This document shows, one piece after another, positions 9,680-20,048 of a stretch of 34,933 bases of DNA. Numbering within the stretch: the stretch's first letter is position 1; each line of letters opens with the position of its first letter. This stretch comes from Cudoniella acicularis (Eukaryota > Ascomycota > Leotiomycetes > Helotiales > Helotiaceae), in NCBI GenBank assembly GCA_013054445.1, contig JAAMPI010000496.1, forward strand, positions 1 through 34,933, written 5' to 3'. Below the pieces are notes generated by a model. That model saw only the letters and a program-made list of their open reading frames with translations, did no database searches and was not told where the DNA came from. The translations under genes and the position numbers were made by a program.

Positions 9680-11850
9680 TTAGGTTCCGCTCCTCGCGTT
9701 TCGTAGATGATGTTGGATTTTCTCGTACGACTTGAAGTCGCCCCCTACTTTGTAACACGCAACTGCATTTCCAAAACTATCAAGCAGTGGGTCCCTTAGC
9801 ACATCCTCGCAATTGGCATCAAACCTCAAATTCCATAACCTGGTAGCCTCCATGAAGGATTGAGTCGTTTGCAACTCTAACTGCTCTCCAAAAATAGTAT
9901 CGACAAACTCAACTCCTGCAGTCTTCCCTAATTTATCTTTCTCTTCCCCACCATTTTCCCCAGCTATTAGCATTGGGGCTTCACAAGCTTTTAGTAACCT
10001 TCTCAGTCTCGCTGTCAATCGCTCACCAGCTTCTATAAAATCAACAATGATTTCTCGATTTTCTTCGTCTCGAATGACAGGTATAGATTCCTCTGCTCGT
10101 TTCACTTTGGAGAAAAGATCTGTGAGGAGTATCTTAAGCTCCTTGGCTAATTTTGCTTGGGGGCTCTCTGCGCCGTGGTGGTGATACGTCCAATCAATTA
10201 TCCATTTCCCGAGACTACTGGCGTGGAACACACTTCCTAAGAGGAGAATGGGATCTTCTTCCGGGTCCCAGTTTTTTAAAGAATATCCTCGGGGTATTCT
10301 GTGCCTTCTAGCGTCTATTTCTGTAGCGCTTCTCTGCCTAAGTTGCGGCCCGGTGACCTTGACTTTGAAGGCATCTTCGTCTGTAATATTGTCTCCTGAA
10401 TCGATCTCTTGCTCTGACCAGCGGTGGGGTAGAAGCGGGCTTGCCGTTTTCTGGTCAGTGGTTTTGGTATTGGATTGGGTTGGGACAGGTGCTGACGAAT
10501 TCTTGCCAATGACTGTAAAAACGACCGTTGACGAATTGTCAGACAGCGTTTCCGTATCGGTCGGAGAGTGCTGAATCAATCCTGTGGGCGTAGGCGCTGG
10601 TATAGCACTACCATGAATCACATCAATATCATCAGTGGCAGCTGATGGATTTGTATCAGGTTTATTCGCTCCCAAGTCTTGCATTTTCGTGGGTTTGATT
10701 GCGTCGTGGTCCTTCTATACAAAAATAAAGTCAGTTATTGGCTAGCTTTCTGCCACAAACTGCCAGGAAAGATATGATATTCTCGGATAGGAGTTGTACA
10801 ACAAGTGAAGTATGAACAATGTACATTCTCGCCTGCACCGGGGTTTTTGCTTTTGACACTTTCCTCCTATCCTTATGTCTTATGTTTCTTGACTCAGCAG
10901 CCTCGAGGGTTTTTGAATTGCGTGTAGGTGTTCGTGGTGGAGAGCGCAAGTCGAGCTTCCACCATGAAGAAGTTACGGATGGAGAGCGTGTTGAACGTGC
11001 TCTTGAGGTACTCTCTTGGGGCGAAGGAAGACTGGTCCCAGGACGTCTGTCTCTTGCATGGGCTAGACTTGAATCTGGAGTTTGATAATCGACTTGCTTA
11101 GGAGAAAGAAATCTGCGCTTTGCCGGTGGTTCAGATGTTTTTGAAGAACTCCCCTCTCCTGCACCTGAAACATCGCCTTGTGCATTTACGACCGTGGTCC
11201 TGTGTCCGTCGGATTGCATTGTGCCGCTCTTTCTCTTCGAAGATTTCGCGCTGAGTTTTTGTGTTGACTTCTCTAATTTTCGTAGAAGGTCTTGACTTTC
11301 GAGGACACCTTCGCGAATTTCGGAGATGGAGCCCTAAAATAACTGTTAGTCAAGCAGCGGACGTTCGGGTGAAGATGTATCATGATGACTTTTCCATATG
11401 ATCTTACATCTGCAGCATGTGTGATAAAAAATGCAGACTTTGCTGATGAGCACAAATTTGACTCAATAAATCTTGCATCGCGGCTTCATTCCACAGAAAC
11501 TTGAACTTCGAACTTCGCACCAATTTTGCATCCCTACTCCTCCCAATAACCTTCTCCAGCTCTCCAGACAGATGTAAGCATAGCCCGGAAACTGTCTATA
11601 GCAGATTCGGACGCTTGTGGTAACATTGGGTCCAAATCCCGTCGCGAGGACAGAGTAACAAGATCTCGCTGCATAAAAACTTGCAATTGATGGAGACAGA
11701 CTCGCAGCGTCGTTACTTCTATCGACATAGATTGGAGAGTCTGGTCGGCGTTCGCGTATTTACCCCGCAGGTCATTGCATGCATGTCTTTGTAGCTGTGG
11801 CGCAGTTGAAGGCAAGGCCCATAAGGGAAGCGGCGGCGCATGCTGCATCC
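9680..11850 (-). pseudogene. Fungal 'vegetative cell wall protein gp1-like' family gene, frame-broken
   Basis: Three coding blocks on the minus strand: about 11850-11408, 11333-about 10833 and 10714-9680. The first holds a helical N-terminal region (LRGKYANADQTL, QVFMQRDLVTLSSRRDLDPM, then FLWNEAAMQDLLSQ). The second is a basic, Ser/Pro-rich linker (KRRFLSPKQ, RSPPRTPTRN). The third is the conserved C-terminal domain (YSLKNWDPEEDPILLLGSVF, GKWIIDWTYHHHG, CEFVDxIFG-like, RFDANCEDVLR). Such proteins are routinely annotated gp1-like; their function is unknown and they are not demonstrated wall proteins. Two breaks are visible. Near 11560, TSVWR runs into ELEKVIG only if a GA pair is restored. 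At the 74-bp intron 11407-11334 the phases disagree by one base. The next intron needs a GC donor or an unusual GTGCAG donor. The gene is either decaying or mis-sequenced. It is divergent from the NLR at 12635. Confidence 0.6.
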
Positions 11851-12634
11851 GTACCCGTATGGTATTTGACCTGGTGGCAATTTTAAAGACATAGACGTTG
11901 AGACCCGGGTTTAAGAGAGAAGGGAGAAAATGTTTGAGAAGGTTGAATTGGATTGCGATTTCGCGGGTTGACGTGGCATAAGTGAGGCTGATACAGGAAT
12001 TTCGCAAGGTTTTTCGTGCAGGTGCGAGTGGCGAGGCAGACCTCAGCCTGATGAGGACATGGCCAATAATATTTTGTATTGTATTGCATCACTTGACGGA
12101 TGCACCATTTACTTCTAGCGGGGTGCTGGGACCCCCGCATAAGTCGTAATTTTTGTAGTAGAAAGCTTACAATGTATACTAAAGTAATGATGGGAGAGTA
12201 GGGGCTGACCGGCTAGGACGAAATTAAGCACTGGGTCGGGTTTGGTCGGGGTTCGGTTCGGGAAGAAGTGTACTCGGTTAGGAAGAAAACTATCAGTGCA
12301 GGGACAACGAAATGGATAAGTTTAACTATAAATAAGATATGTTTCAGTCTTATAAATCAATAAAAAGGCATCCTATTTTAAGTACACGATGAGGGATATT
12401 TAAATATTTTATTTGAGGCAGAACAACAATGGACTAATGATGCGGGGTTGATTCCCATCAAATCATATAGCTCTGCTGTAAGCCTACCCTTACATAAACC
12501 ACCTCAGTTGACAACTGCAGATTTCGAGCGGAATCGGGCTTCGCCCACATACAATTTCTAGTTTGTTCTCCGCAGACATCATTTCTCCGATCGCTAATCG
12601 CGATAGCCCCTGACAAGGCTCCCAGTCAGCAATA
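11851..12634. other. Divergent promoter region, gp1-like gene / PNP-NLR
   Basis: About 780 bp between two divergently transcribed genes. The part at 12300-12420 is AT-rich. Long open frames on the minus strand continue through 12140 but have no recognisable domain. I saw no clear TATA box or repeat. Confidence 0.4.
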
Positions 12635-15460
12635 ATGACATCACCGTACAAAAAGGAACACTATGAGGTTGGAATTATTTGCGCTCTGGCAATCGAAGCG
12701 GCCGCGATGGGCGCAATGCTGGACGAAACTCATCCTAAACTACCCATCGACAAGGCTGATACAAATGATTACACATTTGGCCGGATTGGAGATTTTAACC
12801 TGATTATCGCTTGCCTCCCAGCTGGTTCCATGGGAAACGGTCCGGCTGCGATGGTGGCAAATAATATGCGTCGGAGTTTTTCTATCAAATTTGGGCTGAT
12901 GGTGGGTATTGGTGGTGGAGTCTGGAGCAAGAAGGCCGACATCCGCCTAGGGGATGTTGTTGTCAGTCAGCCCACAGGCACCCACGGCGGGGTCGTTCAA
13001 TGGGATTATGGGAAGATGGGGAAAGGGGGAGTGTTTGAGCGGACAGGATCACTAAACCGGCCACCGCCCGTACTTCTCCACGCGCTTCAATCACTAAGAA
13101 CTTTTAGTGAGGGCGATTACCTCGAAATTCCAATGGCGCTCGATCTTATGGCAAAGAATAAGCCTAAAATGGTCAAGTTATATACACATCGTGGTGCAGA
13201 GAACGACCAGCTGTTTAATGCCTCGTACGATCATATTGGCGACGATTCATGCGAAGGATGTGATAAGGAGTTGCTTGTGAGAAGGGAACCACGAGCGGAT
13301 TTACAACCGGAGATCCACTACGGCAATATTGCCTCTGGAAACGAGGTGATGAAGCATGGCTTCACGCGGGACCAGACTGCTAAGAAGGAGGACGTGATTT
13401 GTTTCGAAATGGAGGCGGCCGGACTCATGAATGACTTCCCCTGTCTTGTGATCCGAGGTGTCTGCGACTATGCCGACTCCCACAAGAATAAGATGTGGCA
13501 ACGATACGGGGCTGCAACGGCGGCTGCGTTTGCTCGCGTATTTCTAGGATTTGTTAAGAAACAGGATATGATTAAGATATCCGGTGTGTAATTTTATCAG
13601 TAGCAATATTTAATTGAATTGCCCTCTACCGATCCAGCTCAGCCATGCATGAACTGATTGATATTAGAAATCCCGAAACCTCAGAGACTACTTCCTTTCG
13701 GGCGCAACAATCACTTTGTTGGCCGTCAGTCACAACTCGACAACCTGATTAAAATCTTCGTCCTAGAAGACAAACAAGACAATTGCCAACGAGTTGCACT
13801 AGATGGCCTCGGTGGTGTTGGCAAAACTCACATTGCTCTAGAGTTTGCCTTCAGACTCCAGGAATACTCTCCTCAGTGCTCCGTCTTCTGGGTCCATGCG
13901 AATGATGCGACAAGTTTCGAGAACTCATATCGCGAAATTGGAAAGATGCTTCATATCCAAGGGATAGATCATGAGCAAGCAAATGTAAAAGAACTTGTAC
14001 AGCAGTGGTTATCAAAAGAATCAACAGGGAAATGGGTTCTCATCATCGACAACGCTGATGACGCTCAGCTATTCGAGACAACTGGTGATTCATCATTATC
14101 TAGCTATCTCCCAGATTCAAACCTTGGAGGAATTCTCTTCACAACACGGAACCACGAGGTTGCAACCGACCATGCAGAGGCAGATGTGATCTCTATAGGC
14201 ATGATGGATGATTCAGAGTCAAGAGAGCTACTCCAGACAAGTCTCCAGAAGAAAAACCTTCTTGATGATACAAGAAGCACGTCAAAGCTCCTTGAACTAC
14301 TTGCCAATCTGCCCTTGGCGATCAAACAAGCGGGAGCGTTTCTGAACAAGAAAAACACGACAATTTCGAAATACGTCAACATGCTCGAGAACAGCAATGA
14401 TACCCAGATAAAGCTCCTGGCCAAGGACTTTGAAGACAAATGGAGGTATAAAGGGATGTTTAATCCGGTGGCGACAACATGGCTTATCTCTTTCAAACAA
14501 GTCGAGCAACAAAATGATTTAGCTGCCAGATACATGGCGTTTATATCTTTTATCAATGAGCAAAACATCCCTCTGTCTATTTTACCGCCAGCGTCAGAAT
14601 TTGATCAGCTAGAAGCTATTGGAACCCTTACCGTGTTCGGGTTTCTCACCGAACAGACCTCGAAAGGCGTGTACAACATGCATCGTCTAGTTCATATTGC
14701 GATGAAAAACTGGCTGCGCATCGGGAATAGGCTTCAGGATGAGAGTACTCGGGCAGTGGAGCAAGTAGCAGCTGCTTTTCCCTGGCCAGAATATGATAAT
14801 AGAGACACGTGGACCGTATATCTACCTCACACAGAGCATATCATTGATGCAGAAGAGGTTTCTGATGTAAAAGAGAGTTTTCGGTGGGATATTCTTGATA
14901 AGCTGGGACGTTGTTTCTGGTTAGATAAGAACCATAGAAAGAGTATAGAAAGATATGAAGGGGCACTAAAATTGAAAGAAAAAGTACTAGGTAAAGGGTA
15001 TCCATCAACGCTACGAACAGCAACCAATCTCGGATCATCGCTAGCAGACCAAGGGAGGTATACTGAAGCGGAGACGATAATCCGGGAGACGTTAGCGCTA
15101 AGCGAGAAGGTGCTAGGGAAGAAGCATCCAGATACGATTATAAGCATGGGCAATCTCGCATTGTTACTTAATAGGCAGGGGAGGTATACCGAAGCAGAGA
15201 CGATAGTCCGGGAGGTGCTAACGCTACACGAGAAGGTGCTAGGGAAGGAGCATCCAGATACGTTAACAACTGTACATTGGATTGCATTCTTGCTAAAGAG
15301 ACGAAGGCAGAATAATGATGCAGCTATATTGTACCAGCGACCTCTTTCGGGCTTTGAGAAAGCGATTGGGAAAGATCATCCTAATACATTAGCGTGTTTA
15401 AAGGGTTACAAAAGTTTGCTTGAAGATATGAGGTTGAGGGGTGAAGGGAATGAGGTTTAA
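12635..15460 (+). CDS. PNP_UDP_1 - NB-ARC - TPR STAND NLR
   Basis: Two exons, 12635-13583 and 13668-15460, with an 84-bp intron whose phase-1 junction recreates a Glu codon; the product is 913 residues and intact. Residues 1-310 are a purine-nucleoside-phosphorylase-like domain (VGIICALAIEAAAM, VGIGGGV, RLGDVVVSQP, CFEMEAAGLM, IRGVCDYADSHKN). NB-ARC follows: FVGRQSQL, P-loop GLGGVGKT (363-370), Walker B VLIIDNADD, the GGILFTTRN block, LPLA and an MHD-like MHRLVH. Residues about 720-905 hold kinesin-light-chain-type TPRs of 42 residues. Two central repeats are nearly identical in protein and DNA (126-bp period near 15053 and 15179). In fungi this architecture belongs to NLRs linked to allorecognition and programmed cell death; a PNP N-terminus suggests nucleoside/nucleotide cleavage as effector output, which is inferred here. 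Start: the first Met, just ahead of the conserved YEVGIICAL. Confidence 0.93.
15053..15264 (+). repeat. Tandem 126-bp TPR-coding repeats
   Basis: The unit starting GGGAGGTATACTGAAGC at 15053 recurs at 15179 (GGGAGGTATACCGAAGC). Both encode YTEAETI-RE-L-L-EKVLGK-HPDT. The similarity at DNA level extends over more than 80 bp, more than needed for TPR structure, so duplication or gene conversion looks recent. Confidence 0.75.
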
Positions 15461-16323
15461 TATGACAACAAGTATACCGCTATAGGGGAAAGGAGAATAG
15501 GGAAGCATGGTGGGGCGGTGACAAGTTGTTTCGGGGTCTTGTTGAAGGAAGGCAGAAGGGAATATAAGCGAATCACAAGTACTTTGATCAAAAAAGTAAC
15601 GAAACAAAGGTCGCAAGGTCTGTATTTAAAAAATCTCACAAACTCAAGACTATAGGTGCTAATTTAAAAACCGAATCCTTATTTTTTTCTTTTTTCCCTA
15701 TGAGGATATAGAGGATGTCATCCTCTTAAAGAGGATTAGGGTCTTTTAGGAAATTAGTATAAGACTTATGAGCGGGATTATAGCTTGCTAGCCAGCGAGC
15801 CGGACCCCTCGTTTTTCAGCTCGTGCTCTTGACGCTTTACGCTGAAATGGTTTTGGTATCCTTATACAAGAGAAATTCAAAAACCGGGTAAGTGACATCT
15901 AAAAAGCAAGAGCCGGAATAGTGACACTGCTCTTTTTTCTGCAGGTAAGATTATAACAAATTTATCAATACAGAAATAGCCGTGGCCGATTGACTAACTT
16001 TGGTTTGCGGTGTTTGATCTAAAGCAGATATCTTTGTAGACTAAGGAATTGGTTCAATTTTCCTTGGTCTATAACTGTTTGTGGTAGATATAGTTGTTTT
16101 TTGTCATTTATGGGGGCGGATGGATCTAATTTACGCTACCGTGCCTTGAGCGTGCCATCTCGGATGCACCAGTGCCAAAGTTTGGAAGGTGATGGCTTCA
16201 ACGTTCACGGGATAATATCACGCTACGTCAGGTTATGTTACCTTCAATTTTACTACCCTATGCCTCTCTTTTTGTCTACTAGTCCCTCGTCTCAACGTCT
16301 CATAGCATAATGATTTCACTTCC
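15461..16323. other. Intergenic downstream of the PNP-NLR
   Basis: No gene supported. A near-perfect palindrome (AGAGGATG T CATCCTCT) occurs around 15710-15726. An open frame at 16101-16310 has no recognisable feature. The right edge is the first LTR-like repeat. Confidence 0.4.
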
Positions 16324-16670
16324 TGTTGTATTATTAGGTAATAAGCACTATTCTAGGCTTAAGGTTTAAACCTTACTAGAATCTTCTAGGTTGTTCTTTG
16401 ATTTATAAGCTTTGATTTATAAGCGTTGATTTCTAAGTTATAGAAGCTTCTAGTAACTACACTTGTAGTATATATAGTCCNCTCACCCCTTTATAGATAG
16501 ATAAGTCTTTAAGTCAAATTCATATTATTATTCCACATACTTGAATCACTCTCGACCTAACAGTCGACTCTTCTTCCGCTATCCACCTTAGCCGCCTACC
16601 GACGACTATATAGATATATCTTCTATATACTATATACCGCGTACTACCATATATACCCTTACCTCCAACA
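16324..16670 (+). repeat. LTR-like repeat, copy 1
   Basis: The 347-bp sequence starts TGTTGTATTATTAGG and ends ACCTCCAACA, giving TG...CA termini typical of LTRs, and recurs as a direct repeat at 21942-22318. It contains three 14-bp tandem units of GATTTATAAGCNTT type (16400-16441), against five in copy 2. Outside the array the copies differ by scattered substitutions and small indels. No 5-bp duplication matches immediately on both sides of this copy. An N at 16481 marks uncertain assembly. Confidence 0.7.
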
Positions 16671-17602
16671 ATATTAATATAAGTAAAGCTGCAGAAACGA
16701 CTCCAGTTATATTCTCCTCATCAACTCTTGTTTCTCTATCGCATCTCTACTATTCTGCACTTTACCTACACCAAACATTACCATTCAAGTTACTCTGCAC
16801 AGCTAAGGGAAGTCCCCAGCACAACTCTTCAAAGGTAGCAACTTAATACAGGATTCACCTTCAAGGTGGAATTTGAATTCGCTATCGCACAGGGCAACAT
16901 TCGATGAGGACGCAATCACCAACTGGATTATATTCTGTGTTGGTCTAGTCAACTTCGCTCATAACGAGAATTCTCACGATCTTAAGCGTTGTCTGTTGTA
17001 ACAAATGGAGGAAAGACCCGAAAGGGAACGTCTCATAGGAGCAGAGAAGGGTGATATCTCCTTCTATCCCCCGCTTTGGCAGTTCCTTTCTGAATTCCTC
17101 CACCTCCCCACAGTAGCTGGATACTATGGCTTTGGTTATAAGACAATAGGGGCTTCACCAAACCCTGATAGCGGCTCTAATAGTGACCGTGATAGTGATA
17201 GCGAGAAGGACTAGATTGTTGACTTCTCTATCACTAGGAAGCACTCTCCTTGGAATTTTAGCCAGTAGACCCGACTAAGTGAAATTCTAAAACAACGACG
17301 ACACGTCGACACTTAGGCTTTGAATAAAATTATTTAATAACCTTATTTTCTATCACATATAAATTCAATTTCCAAATGATATTTACTCCTTGATCCTTGT
17401 GAATTTTTCGCGCAATACGTAGTTAGATAACGTCCCGCAAATCGAGCAGTGACCAACAACATCGACTTACCTTCAACACTTTCAATAGCTTGCCCTGTTT
17501 ACCTAGGCAAGACTATTAAAATTGAATGAAAACATTGTAGATTAAGTTTTTGTTATTTCTAGATACCTATCACTCACTTTTAACTAGTAGTTATTTAGTT
17601 AA
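16671..17602. other. Non-coding stretch between LTR copy 1 and the HET relic
   Basis: Downstream of the LTR I see no tRNA-complementary primer site. One open frame (17005-17214, ending in an S/D-rich tail GSNSDRDSDSEKD) and a nearby non-ATG frame (FDEDAITNWIIFCVG) match no family I know. They may be remnants of a retroelement leader. No gag or pol motif is recognisable. Confidence 0.35.
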
Positions 17603-18663
17603 CGACAGCTAGCTTGGGCGTGCCACGAGATAAACGCTTGCGAAACATTCCCAGTGAAGATGTACCGGGGATTCTACCCTCGAGCAGCAACTATTGAAAC
17701 TTGGCCGCAAAAACCCCTACTCGAAGCCTAGCATGAAATTGTGCGTGGGTATTCCAGCCGTGGTCTGACTCTGTCCAAAGACAAGTTTATCGCTCTCTCA
17801 GGTATATCTCGACTTTTTGCGACCAAGTTCGGTGCCTCTTTTGTAGCAGGGCCCTGGAAGAACGATGAAGGTGACCTGGAGCACCAGTTGGCATGGAGGG
17901 CGGAGGACAAGCCGAAAAACCGCCCAAATCAGCGACGGCTCCCTCACCCTTCAATGCGGAGATCTCTTGCTCATTTGATATTACATTTTAATAACATTAG
18001 ATAAATTGCGGCAGCAACCGCTGGAAGCGATCTTACCACAAGAAAATACATCAAGTGGATGTAGCTATAGCATAGCTGATTTAACCATTATGAGCTTTCT
18101 ACGATCCTGTCCGAGCGGACAGAGGTACAGCAGTCGGTGGAATATAGCGAAGCGCTAGAGACATGATCGAGATCATCAGATCCTACGTAGAACTGGCTAC
18201 TGACAACCCGTTTCTCGAAGTCTGCGGGGACAGTATACAAGTCAGGGGCATACTCGCTCAGTGTAAAGTACTCTTTCCAAGTGCAGGGACAATGAGAGAC
18301 TTCACATCGCTTCAGCTATCAATATTGACACCGGGTATTACGTGGACATAAAAAATATGCGACAATATAGATTTCAATTGGGATTACAAAACCCATCCAT
18401 ATTTAGAACGTGGGAGTTTGGTATTCTTACTGCTATTCTGGTATAGTGACGGGACGCGTTATGGAATTGAAACGGAGGGGCTTATTATCGACCCAGCGAC
18501 GAGTGAAAAGGCTAGAGAATACCGACGATATGGTCACTTTCTGACCAGAAATTCCGAAGCAGTGCAAGATATTAAACACGAGTATACAATGTTTGCGGAA
18601 CGGCATGGGTGCCCGACCTCTTTGCTGCCAACCGACGGATCTTTATCAATTACTATTATATAA
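17603..18663 (+). pseudogene. HET (heterokaryon incompatibility) protein relic, C-terminal part
   Basis: The plus strand shows successive blocks of a HET protein after its catalytic-like N-terminal half. Frame 17603 onward reads QLAWACHEINACETFP, MYRGFYPRAATIETWP, then HEIVRGYSSRGLTLSKDKF, ALSGISRLFATKFG and LEHQLAWRAEDKP. The TAG at 17729-17731 replaces the expected Trp in LEA-W-HEIV. After about 17930 the frame slips twice: APSP then NAEISCSFDIT appear in another frame with the usual APSWSWAS motif missing. The C-terminus is better kept at 18163-18663 (LEVCGDSIQVRGILAQC; GTRYGIETEGLIIDP; EYRRYGHFLTRNSEAVQDI) but is broken by a TAA at about 18349. The N-terminal YVALSYCWG half is absent. HET proteins trigger vegetative incompatibility; this copy is surely non-functional. 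Confidence 0.8.
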
Positions 18664-19738
18664 CCTTGACAGGATTTCTTAAGGCTGGGGATTCCTTGAT
18701 TGTTTTGTGGATAATGGATCCGCGATCCTGAGAAAGGGAAACATGAGAGTATGCAGGATTTTTATGACAGTGTTTCCTATCCTGCTTATTGGGTGTTGAA
18801 AGCTAGATGCTACAATTTCAAGCCAACTTTGCAGAATTTCGTAAATTTTAAACGTTCACGCTCACATTTGCTACATATCTATTTCTTCACTGCGTAGTCA
18901 AGCGTGGTATTTCTTACTAACGTAATACCCCAACCTCCAATAAAATCATTTTGCAATTTAGATAAAGGCTAATACTCTCGCGACTTATTCCCTTTTCTAC
19001 TTCTCTCCTCCTCTAACTACGCATAATAAGTTGGTTAATCACGAGGTTTTCCCGTCAAACACTTCAAAAGTTTAGCAGCTTCCATATAAGCTAGGGTATA
19101 ATGCTTAAATATATCAAATCTAGTCAGTGAATTCTAGCCATTTACATGTATTAATTCAAACAGTTCCTGATAGTCATTTGATTGTTTTGAAGTGTTTCTT
19201 TCCGTGATCTTAAATCCAACCTAACCTTTATCACATAGGATGCACAGCTTCAACTTTCCACTCTCTTTCTATATAGCTCTTGAAATGGTATTCCTGTAAA
19301 TTCAACCCATTGGTTTCAGTGAAGGAGACCGGAATGAGATTACGACGCGAGAGACCCTCTGAATTAACAGTTAAAGGGCTTTTGATTCTCTGACTTAAAG
19401 TTCGTTAGGGGAAAGAAGGGCTATTCATAAAGGAGACTCTCGGGATACTCTTCAATTGAGTTTGTCCATTTCCTGGAGAGGCTAGACTGTCTTTAAGAGG
19501 AAGTGGTAAACAAAGGCAACTTCAGGGGGGGGGCTGGTCATGTGACAGTTGTGGACAACCGGCTAAAACTTCTAGAACTGATTCTTGAGTCCGAGATTCT
19601 AGCATGTATTAATCAACATCTAAAATCTATTGCTAGGTGCCTAAAGTAGTTTATTTTCATAACAGAATAAGCCATATTTTCTTTACAGCTCGTGACTTGA
19701 TATCAAAAGAATTGTTGGCCTGAGGCTGAAGTTCTTCG
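18664..19738. other. Intergenic upstream of xanA
   Basis: About 1 kb of AT-rich sequence with no open frame of interest; a run of G near 19526-19535 is the only oddity. The proximal promoter of xanA begins after it. Confidence 0.4.
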
Positions 19739-20048
19739 TCGGCCAGCGCCGCTGTGGCGGGGCGGGTTTCGACGATCACTTTATCTCTTAGCTCCTGCCA
19801 CAGTTGTGCCAATCATGTTGACAAACAAACATCTAGTAAGCTATCATTTGCTCTCAGATTCTGCGCGCCGACGGGTCGCTGGCCTGCGAAAGGCCCTCGG
19901 CGGCCGGAATCCTGTTTTGATATCGGTAGGTCCCGCAGTGGTGATGATATAAAGAAGTAACAACTCCCCTTCCTGAGCAATTGTTCATCAGTCAAGCAAG
20001 CAATCAAGCAACAGATAAAGAGCTTATCAACACTCTTCCTTCAACACA
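19739..20048 (+). promoter_or_regulatory. xanA promoter with UaY-like sites, TATA box and GATA motifs
   Basis: Two copies of TCGG-N6-CCGC occur at 19739-19752 and 19923-19936; each is one base off TCGG-N6-CCGA, the published Aspergillus nidulans binding site of the purine-pathway activator UaY. A TATAAAG lies at 19948-19954, about 95 bp before the ATG and just after the second site. AGATAA (20013-20018) and inverted TGATAAG (20023-20029) fit the GATA-factor (AreA) consensus but probably lie in the 5' UTR. The region is GC-richer than its flanks. Regulation by purine induction and nitrogen status is inferred by analogy with A. nidulans xanA. Confidence 0.5.

Noticed and set aside
10248..10574. 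Plus-strand open frame within the gp1-like gene
   Set aside because: Antisense of a conserved coding block; no family signature.
14104..14568. Minus-strand open frame of 154 codons in the NLR
   Set aside because: Antisense of the NB-ARC domain, Ser/Phe-rich as expected for such shadows.
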